Shown here: in pieces, positions 6,634 through 12,801 of the stretch | Layout: each line of letters begins with the position of its first letter | How positions within the stretch are numbered: position 1 is the stretch's first letter | DNA from: Bacillota bacterium | GTDB lineage: Bacteria > Bacillota > Bacilli > Bacillales_B > DSM-18226 | Reading direction: 5' to 3' | Assembly: GCA_021821235.1 (NCBI GenBank) | Contig: JAKACS010000025.1 | Coordinates: 1-12,801 of the forward strand | Length of the DNA stretch: 12,801 nucleotides | Position numbers and translations under genes: made by a program | Notes under the pieces: generated by a model | The model's input: only the letters and a program-made list of their open reading frames with translations | Databases searched by the model: none | What the model was told of the DNA's origin: nothing

Positions 6634-7230
6634 ATGACCCATTTTGAGCCAGTATCGAGGGATTTTTTCAATCAGCCAACGCTTGAGCTTGCCAGGGCTC
6701 TACTCGGCACGATTTTGGTGAAAGAGACAGAAGCAGGGGTTGCCGCGGGAAGGATTGTCGAGACAGAGGCCTATTTAGGTGCCATCGACCGGGCTGCCCA
6801 TAGTTTTCAAAACAGGAGAACGAAACGTACAGAAATCATGTTTGCCGAAGCCGGGCATGTCTACACCTATGTCATGCACACCCATTGCCTCGTCAATGTT
6901 GTCAGCAATGCAAAGGAAATTCCGGAGGCGGTGCTGATTCGTGCCGTTGAGCCTGTAATGGGCATTGATCTGATGCATCAGCGGCGGGGAATCGACGATA
7001 AAAAAAATCTCACAAACGGACCGGGGAAATTAACGAAAGCGTTGGGGATTACAATGGAGGATTACGGCCGCAAGTTTTGGAAACCGCCGCTTTCTATTTC
7101 CCCCGGCCCGGCGCCTATAGAAATTTCCCAAGGAAAGCGGATTGGCATTGAAAATTCAGGGGAAGCAAAGGATTATCCATGGCGATTTTGGGTGACGGAT
7201 CACCCATTTGTTTCACGAAAAAACAAATGA
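6634..7230 (+). CDS. 3-methyladenine DNA glycosylase (AAG/MPG family, YxlJ-like)
   Basis: A monofunctional base-excision repair enzyme that removes alkylated and deaminated purines such as 3-methyladenine and hypoxanthine. It has 198 residues, the normal bacterial length. The core VETEAYLGAIDRAAH (42-56) aligns with human AAG so that Glu45 matches the catalytic Glu125, Tyr47 matches Tyr127 and His56 matches His136. NRRTKRTEIMFAEAGHVYTYV (60-80) and NGPGKLTKALGI follow as in the family. The start is the ATG at 6634 because GGAGG (6621-6625) lies 8 nt upstream; the in-frame ATG at 6619 overlaps that site. It is a single gene and shares a bidirectional terminator with cdd. Confidence 0.93.
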   Translation: MTHFEPVSRDFFNQPTLELARALLGTILVKETEAGVAAGRIVETEAYLGAIDRAAHSFQNRRTKRTEIMFAEAGHVYTYVMHTHCLVNVVSNAKEIPEAVLIRAVEPVMGIDLMHQRRGIDDKKNLTNGPGKLTKALGITMEDYGRKFWKPPLSISPGPAPIEISQGKRIGIENSGEAKDYPWRFWVTDHPFVSRKNK

Positions 7231-7258
7231 AAAAACACAGCTAAAAGTCTGTGTTTTT
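7231..7258. terminator. Bidirectional terminator between DNA glycosylase and cdd
   Basis: AAAAACACAG (7231-7240) pairs perfectly with CTGTGTTTTT (7249-7258) around an 8-nt loop. It ends the plus-strand glycosylase transcript (stop 7230) and, read on the minus strand with a T-run, the deoC-xapX-cdd operon (stop 7265). Confidence 0.92.
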
Positions 7259-7264
7259 CCATCA

Positions 7265-7874
<610 letters not shown>

Positions 7875-7898
7875 ATGCGCATCCTCTTTTATCAAAAA

Positions 7899-8573
7899 TT
7901 AATAAGCACTTGCGGAGGTTTCACCATTGACAATCGCAACGCCTGAACTTGCGCCGATCCGAGTTGCTCCCGCTTCAATCATTGCAAGTGCATCTTCACG
8001 GCTGCGCACACCTCCGGAAGCCTTGACCCCGATTTCAGATCCAACCGTTTCGCGCATCAGACGGATGTCCTCTACGGTTGCACCGCCAGTCGAAAATCCG
8101 GTCGACGTTTTGACAAAATCGGCTCCGGCCTTTACAGCGAGCTGGCAGGCACGAACCCTTTCTTCCTCTGTCAGCAGGCACGTCTCAATAATCACCTTTG
8201 TTAAAGCCTTTCCCTTCGCCGCTTCAACGACAGCCCGAATATCTTGTTCAACCAAATCATCTTGTTTATCTTTTAATGCCCCAATATTTATCACCATATC
8301 CACTTCGGTTGCACCGTTTTCAATTGCGTCTTTCGTTTCAAAAGCTTTCGTTGCCGAAGTAGCGGCTCCGAGCGGGAAACCAATCACCGTGCAAACTTTT
8401 ACATTCGGACTGTCCGCAAGCAATTGAGCGGCGGTTTTCACCCATGTTGGATTGACACAAACCGATGCAAAAGAATACTTTTTTGCTTCCTCTGCTAATT
8501 TTTCAATTTCTGCCCGAGTTGCATTTGCTTTTAACAATGTATGATCGATCGTGCCAGCAATTTGTTGCGTCAT
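7899..8573 (-). CDS. deoC: Deoxyribose-phosphate aldolase
   Basis: Class I aldolase that splits 2-deoxyribose 5-phosphate into glyceraldehyde 3-phosphate and acetaldehyde, the end step of deoxynucleoside catabolism. It has 224 residues, as in B. subtilis. The active-site residues are intact: Asp92 in [10 protein letters not shown], the Schiff-base Lys155 in FVKTSTGFS and the assisting Lys184 in GVKASGGVR. The ATG at 8573 is preceded by AAAGGAAG at 7-8 nt. It is the first gene of a deoC-xapX-cdd operon. The upstream gap holds a candidate promoter and a DeoR-like palindrome. The classical partners nupC and pdp (dra-nupC-pdp in B. subtilis) are absent from the window. Confidence 0.96.
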   Translation of the reverse strand: MTQQIAGTIDHTLLKANATRAEIEKLAEEAKKYSFASVCVNPTWVKTAAQLLADSPNVKVCTVIGFPLGAATSATKAFETKDAIENGATEVDMVINIGALKDKQDDLVEQDIRAVVEAAKGKALTKVIIETCLLTEEERVRACQLAVKAGADFVKTSTGFSTGGATVEDIRLMRETVGSEIGVKASGGVRSREDALAMIEAGATRIGASSGVAIVNGETSASAY

Positions 8574-8616
8574 GTTAAAAACTTCCTTTCATCGAAAATT
8601 CAAGTTCCACAGTGTT

Positions 8617-8645
8617 ACTATAACAAAACGAATCGGCAAATGTAA
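8617..8645 (-). promoter_or_regulatory. Candidate SigA promoter of the deoC operon
   Basis: On the minus strand TATAGT (8617-8622) is preceded 17-18 nt upstream by TTACAT/ATTACA (8640-8646). The -10 is good and the -35 moderate. The implied transcription start near 8610 leaves a leader of about 37 nt. Confidence 0.5.
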
Positions 8646-8675
8646 TCTTTCAAGCATCTTCTTAAAATTTTCCCC

Positions 8676-8690
8676 TGAACAAATGGTTCA
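8676..8690. promoter_or_regulatory. Palindrome resembling a DeoR operator upstream of deoC
   Basis: TGAACAAATGGTTCA is a perfect inverted repeat (TGAAC, 5 nt, GTTCA). As I recall it, the B. subtilis DeoR operator reads ATTGAACAAAATTTCAAT, and the TGAACAAA half is identical. The centre is about 70 bp upstream of the predicted deoC start of transcription. A related half-site CTTTCAAG lies at about 8647-8654. The palindrome also faces the MMPL gene. Confidence 0.42.
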
Positions 8691-8754
8691 AATGCATTCT
8701 GTGCGCGTATTAAAACTTGGAAAAGTGTATGATAGTTTTAAAGGAGGATGTAGT

Positions 8755-10914
8755 ATGTTGCAAAGATTGGGAAAAACGATATATGAATACCGCAAATGGG
8801 TGTTAGTGATCTGGTTTATATTGATTATAAGCGCTGGGGTTTTCGCTTTAAAATTGCCCGAGGTTTTAAGCGGAAATGGTTTTGAATACAACGGTGCTTA
8901 TAGCAACACAAAAAAAGTATTGGAAAAAAATTTTGGACAGCCGAAATCTTCCATCATTCTTTTATTCCAAAAAAACCGGTCAATATCTACTGACGAATGG
9001 AAAAAATACATACAAGATTCTTTTCAGTCCCTGAAACATTTCAATGGTGCAAAGTCGATCACCTCCCCATTCGATCAACAAGGGATGATAAAGGGAAACG
9101 ATGCCTATGGAATTTTAACGTTTGACAAGGATTCAGAACGCCTTGGCAATGAAATCCGCCAGCTAAAAAAAATCCTTAAAGACAAACCCGGCATGAAAGT
9201 AACACTGACTGGCGAGCCGATTATTGTTCAAGACTTGAACAAAGCCAGTCAGGAAGACTTGGCCAAGGCGGAAATGATCGGCTTGCCGATCGCGTTAATC
9301 GTTTTGATTTTGGCGTTTGGCGGCGTTGTTGCCGCAGCTGTTCCGCTTTTGATCGGAGTTGTCTCCATTTTGACTACGATGGGTGTCGTTTATTTTTACA
9401 GCTACCAAACCCCTTTATCGATTTTTATTTTGAACATTGTTCCGATGATCGGTCTCGCCCTTAGCATTGATTTTGCCCTGCTGTTTATCAACCGGTTTAA
9501 GGAAGAATTAAAGTTGAAGCCGGTGCCTGAGGCAATTCAAACAACGGTGGCAACGGCGGGCCGCTCGATTATTTTCTCTGGCCTCTGTGTATTTATTGGC
9601 CTATCCGGGCTTTTATTTATCAAAATTGATATTTTTCAAAATGTCGCTCTTGGCGGGATGACCGTTGTCTTCATCTCCGCCCTCTCAGCCACAACGTTTT
9701 TACCGGCATTGCTTTCGGTGACGGGGAAAAAGATTAATCATTTAAGCATTTTACCGGCAAAAGAAAGCAGGCGATCGATATGGTATCACTTTGCCCAATA
9801 TGTCATGAAACGCCCTGTCGGTATGACGATTGTTGCACTTGCACTTCTATTGTTCGGACTTATTCCGGCAAAAGAAATGAATCTGGCCATTCCGGGAATC
9901 GATTCCCTGCCGTCTCATTATCCATCCCGGATCGCGTATGAAACGTTTAAAAAGCAATTTATTCCGGCAAATCAGCAAGATGAAAACAAGGTCGCGATTG
10001 TTTTAGAAACGAAAGGAAAAGCCTTGCAGCAAGCAAATCTAGAAAAAATCAACAAGGTTATTGGTCAATTAGAGAAAGATCCGCTCGTACTTAAGGTAAA
10101 CTCGCCATTCTCAGTAACAGGTGCAAGAAACGCCGCTCAGCTTATGCGGATAACCCAATATTTGGATAAACAAAAACCAGCGCCTGTTCTGGCTGCTTTT
10201 GTGAAAGATAACAAAATGCGCTTAGAGGTATTTTTAAAAACTGGGAAGAACTCAGCGAAAGGACGAGAATGGATAAGGAATTGGTCTGCAAGAGATCTCG
10301 GTTTAAAAGCTTCATTCGGCGGACAGATCAAATTCCAGCAGGAGATTTTTGATGAAATTTTCACCAAGGCACCATATGGCTTGCTGCTCATTTTCTTGTC
10401 GACTTTCCTGATTTTAATGCTCGCTTTCCGTTCGCTGCTAATCCCACTGAAAGCCATTTTGATGAATATCCTTAGCCTTAGCTGCACGTTTGGCGTCGTT
10501 GTTTGGATTTTTCAACAAGGCCATTTCGGATTGAAGCCTGTTGACATTGCGCTTATATTACCTGTGTTTGTCTTCAGCCTTGTCTTTGGACTTTCAATGG
10601 ATTATGAAGTATTCCTCATCTCAAGAATCCAGGAGTTTTACGAAAAAACTGGGGATAACAGTTTGGCGACCGTCAATGGATTAACCTATACAAGCAAAAT
10701 CATTACTTCTGCCGCTGCAATCATGATTGTTGTCACCGGTGCTTTTGCCTTTACCGGCGTCATGCCGATTAAACAGCTTGGAGTTGGCATTGCAATAGCC
10801 ATTTTTATTGATGCAACCATCGTGCGAATGGTTCTTGTTCCGGCGCTGATGAAGCTGCTTGGGGATTGGAATTGGTGGTTTTTTGGAGCAAAGAAAAAGG
10901 AGATCGGACAGTAA
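8755..10914 (+). CDS. MMPL/RND-superfamily membrane transporter (YdfJ-like)
   Basis: A 719-residue exporter with two repeated MMPL halves. Each half has one leading helix (16-33 and 354-371), an extracytoplasmic domain, then a block of five or six helices (about 173-322 and 541-703). The energy-coupling helix carries SIDFALLF (238-245; Asp239) in half one and SMDYEVFL (614-621; Asp616-Tyr617) in half two. These are equivalent to the Asp-Tyr proton-relay pairs of mycobacterial MmpL proteins, although half one has Phe in place of Tyr. The start is the ATG at 8755, with AAGGAGG (8741-8747) 7 nt upstream; the frame is open further upstream but without support. The substrate is unknown (lipid, antibiotic or surfactant export in relatives). 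It is a single gene, divergent from deoC, and ends at a strong hairpin. Confidence 0.93.
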   Translation: MLQRLGKTIYEYRKWVLVIWFILIISAGVFALKLPEVLSGNGFEYNGAYSNTKKVLEKNFGQPKSSIILLFQKNRSISTDEWKKYIQDSFQSLKHFNGAKSITSPFDQQGMIKGNDAYGILTFDKDSERLGNEIRQLKKILKDKPGMKVTLTGEPIIVQDLNKASQEDLAKAEMIGLPIALIVLILAFGGVVAAAVPLLIGVVSILTTMGVVYFYSYQTPLSIFILNIVPMIGLALSIDFALLFINRFKEELKLKPVPEAIQTTVATAGRSIIFSGLCVFIGLSGLLFIKIDIFQNVALGGMTVVFISALSATTFLPALLSVTGKKINHLSILPAKESRRSIWYHFAQYVMKRPVGMTIVALALLLFGLIPAKEMNLAIPGIDSLPSHYPSRIAYETFKKQFIPANQQDENKVAIVLETKGKALQQANLEKINKVIGQLEKDPLVLKVNSPFSVTGARNAAQLMRITQYLDKQKPAPVLAAFVKDNKMRLEVFLKTGKNSAKGREWIRNWSARDLGLKASFGGQIKFQQEIFDEIFTKAPYGLLLIFLSTFLILMLAFRSLLIPLKAILMNILSLSCTFGVVVWIFQQGHFGLKPVDIALILPVFVFSLVFGLSMDYEVFLISRIQEFYEKTGDNSLATVNGLTYTSKIITSAAAIMIVVTGAFAFTGVMPIKQLGVGIAIAIFIDATIVRMVLVPALMKLLGDWNWWFFGAKKKEIGQ

Positions 10915-10920
10915 AATTTT

Positions 10921-10947
10921 AAGCCAGCCAGATTAATTGGCTGGCTT
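10921..10947. terminator. Bidirectional terminator between MMPL and cupin genes
   Basis: AAGCCAGCCA (10921-10930) pairs perfectly with TGGCTGGCTT (10938-10947) around a 7-nt loop, between two converging stop codons (10914 and 10957). Flanking A/T runs are short on both strands. Confidence 0.82.
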
Positions 10948-10956
10948 TAAGTACGA

Positions 10957-11295
10957 TTAAATATTTTTCGCGTACTCTTCCCCAGGCAATTTTGTCAATA
11001 CAACGTAAAGGCTTACCGGCTCGCTACCTGTATTGGTAAAGGCCAAAGATTCCTCTCCGCTCGTATGAACCAAATCACCAGCAGCCATTTCGGTTTCGTT
11101 TCCATCAATCACAATCGTCCCTGTTCCTGTCAACGCATATAAATAAACTTCCGTGCCTGGGTGCTTATGCTCAGGAAGCTGCTGCCCCGGCATAAAATTT
11201 AAAACAAAAGCAGTATTCTCTCCTTTACGAATCACCCGTTTTGTAAACTTTTCCTCACTGTATTCCTGATAGGCTGAAACTGTAAACTTTTCCAT
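10957..11295 (-). CDS. Small single-domain cupin protein
   Basis: A 112-residue single-cupin protein. Cupin motif 1 is clear: PEHKHPGTEVYLYALTGTG gives His43, His45 and Glu49 as metal ligands. Motif 2 (AGDLVHTSGEESLAFTNTG, 72-90) keeps the Gly-Asp and the final Asn, but Ser83 stands where the usual fourth His ligand would be; His77 is nearby. The start is the ATG at 11295, because GGAGG lies 8 nt upstream. A TTG further upstream would put that site inside the gene. The function is unknown; small cupins include metal-dependent enzymes and binding proteins. It is a single gene. A Fur-box-like site and a CRP/FNR-like palindrome lie directly upstream, suggesting control by iron and/or oxygen or redox signals. 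Confidence 0.85.
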   Translation of the reverse strand: MEKFTVSAYQEYSEEKFTKRVIRKGENTAFVLNFMPGQQLPEHKHPGTEVYLYALTGTGTIVIDGNETEMAAGDLVHTSGEESLAFTNTGSEPVSLYVVLTKLPGEEYAKNI

Positions 11296-11334
11296 ATCTA
11301 GCGCCTCCAATCTATTGTCTTTCTTTATATTAAC

Positions 11335-11349
11335 TGAAAATAATTATCA
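11335..11349 (-). promoter_or_regulatory. Fur-box-like operator upstream of the cupin gene
   Basis: On the minus strand TGATAATTATTTTCA matches the 7-1-7 Fur box TGATAATNATTATCA at 14 of 15 positions, counting N as a match. It sits about 40-55 nt upstream of the cupin ATG, overlapping the likely -35 region (TTGATA, with a TATAAA -10 box at 11324-11329). Related boxes for PerR or Zur differ by few bases, so the regulator within the Fur family is uncertain. Confidence 0.55.
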
Positions 11350-11354
11350 ATTAA

Positions 11355-11368
11355 GTGATTCGCATCAC
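11355..11368. promoter_or_regulatory. CRP/FNR-type palindrome upstream of the cupin gene
   Basis: GTGATTCGCATCAC is a perfect palindrome (GTGAT, 4 nt, ATCAC), i.e. GTGA-N6-TCAC, the core of the CRP/FNR pattern TGTGA-N6-TCACA. Its centre falls 41-45 bp upstream of the predicted cupin transcription start, the usual activator distance. The outer bases do not match (A and G). Confidence 0.38.
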
Positions 11369-11716
11369 GTTTTCTTATTCATTTAGCACATAAAAAAGAG
11401 TAAAGCCATGTTTACTTATTCCTTTTAACCGTTTAAAGTCTTTGTTAAACTCATTACAAATATACACTGAAAACAATGATTCTTTGAATTGCGATGTTAT
11501 TTCAGGAAGCTTTTTCAAAGTCCTGCGGGGTCTCGCATGTAATGCTAATCCCACTAGAGTCTGCGCACCTTCCCGCTCCAATCCACATAGTGAGCGGAAA
11601 TAACCATGAGCTAGAAGGCGCGATACATTGTCAATTTTCTAAGATAACAATGACATCACCGTTTTGAATTCCGGGAATGGAACGGATTTCGGGTAATAGC
11701 TGATGGAATGAACTCC
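11369..11716. other. Non-coding or decayed DNA with short open frames
   Basis: No recognisable intact gene is present. On the minus strand a 68-codon frame (11375-11581) begins weakly and has no family I recognise. Upstream of it on the same strand another frame ends at 11631 with the protein-like tail LPEIRSIPGIQNGDVIVIL. They are in different frames and separated by stops, as expected of a broken gene. GCGAGACCCCGCAGGAC (minus strand, around 11520-11536) resembles a repeat common between Bacillus genes, from memory. The stretch separates the core cupin gene from the AT-rich Abi cassette. Confidence 0.35.
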
Positions 11717-11745
11717 TTGACAATAGTATAACTGAAAGATATGAT
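11717..11745 (+). promoter_or_regulatory. SigA promoter of the Abi cassette
   Basis: TTGACA (11717-11722), exactly 17 nt, TATGAT (11740-11745): consensus -35 and 5/6 -10. The predicted start of transcription is near 11752. The -10 box contains the in-frame ATG at 11741, which therefore cannot be the translation start of transcripts from this promoter. Confidence 0.82.
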
Positions 11746-11751
11746 TAATTT

Positions 11752-11803
11752 AACAGAACCCCACACGCCTCTTAACAATGCGGACCAAGTGGGGTCATTT
11801 TAT
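11752..11803 (+). ncRNA. Candidate short structured RNA (leader or RNA antitoxin) before the Abi gene
   Basis: Between the promoter and the Abi ribosome binding site, ACCCCAC (11758-11764) pairs perfectly with GTGGGGT (11789-11795). A second possible pairing, CGC (11766-11768) with GCG (11780-11782), lies inside a 24-nt loop, and the T-rich run CATTTTATTT follows. This has the shape of a terminator, so part of the transcripts may end as an RNA of about 50 nt. AbiF-type HEPN proteins have been reported to pair with small structured RNAs encoded beside them; this is a candidate for such a partner. An attenuator is the main alternative. Confidence 0.42.
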
Positions 11804-11821
11804 TTCAAGGAGAAATTTAAA

Positions 11822-12727
11822 TTGGATTTCGAAAATTTTCACCCCAATATGAAGCCTCCAACGACATTTAAAGAACAAGTAGAGTTATATAAAAGGAGAA
11901 AATTGCACATTGAAAATTCTGAAATCGCTGAAAAAATTTTACAAAGGATCCATTATTATCGCTTATCTGCATATGGGCTTACGTTAAAAGATCCTTTAAA
12001 CAAAGATGAGTTTATTGACGGTTCATCTTTCAATAAGATGCTTTCATTATACGAGTTTGACAGACGATTAAGATTATTGCTTATGGGTATTTTAGAAACT
12101 ATTGAAATAGCTTTCCGAACACATATCTCCTATGAGATTGCGCACAAATTTGGACCATTGGGGTATAAAGATAAAGAAAATTTTAGGGATGAAAAGTTTC
12201 ACAAAGAATCTATAATTGAACTGGATTCACTTATTACTAAAAGCCGCAAAGGTGAATTATTTATCGAACACCATTTTCAAAAATATGGTGGTAAAATCCC
12301 AATCTGGGCAGCCATTGAAGTTACTTCCTTCGGTTTTTTATCTAAGTTTTACCGCAATTTAATCGAGGAAGCTAAAAAGAATATAGCCAAAACATATTAT
12401 AAAGTTCCATATCTCTATTTAGAAAGTTGGTTGCAAACATTATCAAATATCCGAAATGTTTGTGCCCATTATGGACGATTATATAATAAAAAGCTGACCT
12501 TTAAACCTCGCCTGTTTAAAGAAGAGATTAGACAGTTTGATAATTGGCGTATATTTTCTGGAATTTATGTATCTCAAAGGTTATTAACTAAAGTAGAAGG
12601 AGCTAGGTTTATTACCGATTTAGAAGCATTAATTTCGGAATATGAAGAAAACATAGATTTCGCACATATTGGTTTTCCTCCAAATTGGAAAGAACTATTA
12701 TATAAAATAAATAATAAGAAACAATAA
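11822..12727 (+). CDS. Abi_2 family (AbiD/AbiF-like) HEPN protein, putative abortive-infection or toxin RNase
   Basis: A 301-residue protein of the Abi_2 family. The N-terminal block KPPTTFKEQVELYKRR (11-26) with HYYRLSAYGLTL (44-55), and the middle block YEFDRRLRLLLMG plus LETIEIAFRTHISYE (77-105), are family hallmarks. The C-terminal segment SNIRNVCAHYGRLYN (208-222) contains the HEPN motif RNVCAH (Arg211, His216), the usual RNase active site. No membrane segments are seen. The start is TTG at 11822: AAGGAG (11807-11812) lies 9 nt upstream, while the ATG at 11741 is inside the promoter. Relatives block phage growth or act as toxins by RNA cleavage; that activity here is inference. Base use is AT-rich compared with most neighbours (two sampled 60-nt lines are 27-32% GC, against 57% in one deoC line), which fits horizontal transfer. 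The cassette has its own promoter and terminator and no partner protein gene in the window. Confidence 0.88.
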   Translation: MDFENFHPNMKPPTTFKEQVELYKRRKLHIENSEIAEKILQRIHYYRLSAYGLTLKDPLNKDEFIDGSSFNKMLSLYEFDRRLRLLLMGILETIEIAFRTHISYEIAHKFGPLGYKDKENFRDEKFHKESIIELDSLITKSRKGELFIEHHFQKYGGKIPIWAAIEVTSFGFLSKFYRNLIEEAKKNIAKTYYKVPYLYLESWLQTLSNIRNVCAHYGRLYNKKLTFKPRLFKEEIRQFDNWRIFSGIYVSQRLLTKVEGARFITDLEALISEYEENIDFAHIGFPPNWKELLYKINNKKQ

Positions 12728-12732
12728 CAAAG

Positions 12733-12765
12733 AAAGCTCAGTCAAATATGGCTGAGCTTTATAAT
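12733..12765 (+). terminator. Rho-independent terminator of the Abi cassette
   Basis: AAAGCTCAGTC (12733-12743) pairs with GGCTGAGCTTT (12750-12760) over 11 bp with one T-G wobble and a 6-nt loop, just after the stop at 12727. The last bases TTTATAAT form a short T-rich tail. The remaining bases to 12801 show nothing recognisable. Confidence 0.85.
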
Positions 12766-12801
12766 GAACTTAGTAAAGTGGCGTTTTAATTTGTTTTGAC
12801 C

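Noticed and set aside
7927..8427. 166-codon open frame antisense to deoC
   Set aside because: It is a shadow of the well-supported deoC gene; its translation is Ser/Ala/Thr-rich with no domain.
11627..11724. ATTGTCAA (11627-11634) and TTGACAAT (11717-11724) as ends of a mini-insertion element
   Set aside because: Only 8 bp, no target-site duplication visible, and the right copy is explained by the promoter -35 box.
11778..11852. Small 24-codon frame (ATG at 11778) overlapping the Abi start, as a leader peptide
   Set aside because: No ribosome binding site upstream, and the ATG lies in the loop of the leader hairpin.

Overview
The window looks like a chromosomal segment from a low-to-moderate GC Bacillaceae (Firmicutes) bacterium. 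Reasons: strong AAGGAGG-type ribosome binding sites, SigA and SigB-like promoters, compact hairpin plus T-run terminators, and proteins that align from memory with Bacillus subtilis families (YvgN/YtbE, YkaA-Pit, ProC/ProI, YxlJ, Cdd, DeoC). I cannot name the species. Most of the window is ordinary core or housekeeping sequence; the accessory part is the last ~1.4 kb.

Layout. 1-800: 3' part of an RluA-family pseudouridine synthase gene with its terminator. 845-1241: a GlsB/YeaQ-type small membrane stress protein (minus strand) behind a SigB-like promoter. 1244-2122: a pirin gene (minus strand) with its terminator, a near-consensus SigA promoter and two inverted 17-bp operator copies. 2123-2407: non-coding, rich in short stem-loops. 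2408-3295: an aldo/keto reductase (minus). 3470-5122: a DUF47 (PhoU-like) protein plus Pit phosphate transporter operon. 5187-5684: a ferritin-like di-iron protein. 5703-6524: proC (minus), divergent from a 3-methyladenine DNA glycosylase (6634-7230). 7265-8573: minus-strand operon deoC-xapX-cdd for (deoxy)nucleoside salvage, with a candidate promoter and DeoR-like operator. 8755-10914: an MMPL/RND-type membrane exporter. 10957-11368: a single-domain cupin behind a near-perfect Fur-box-like site and a CRP/FNR-like palindrome. 11369-11716: non-coding or decayed DNA. 11717-12760: a self-contained AT-rich defence-type cassette: SigA promoter, short hairpin-forming leader RNA, Abi_2/AbiF-like HEPN protein, terminator.

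How the genes work together. YkaA-like plus Pit should form a low-affinity phosphate uptake module. DeoC, XapX-like protein and Cdd should act in cytidine/deoxyribonucleoside catabolism, with the small membrane protein as the uncharacterised member. Pirin, aldo/keto reductase, glycosylase, stress membrane protein, ferritin-like protein and Fur-box cupin are each stress or metal related, but they sit in separate transcription units.

The most interesting item is the Abi cassette. Its promoter -10 box overlaps the apparent upstream ATG, so the protein very probably starts at a TTG at 11822. The ~70-nt leader contains a terminator-like hairpin between promoter and ribosome binding site. It could be a small RNA antitoxin of the AbiF type or an attenuator.
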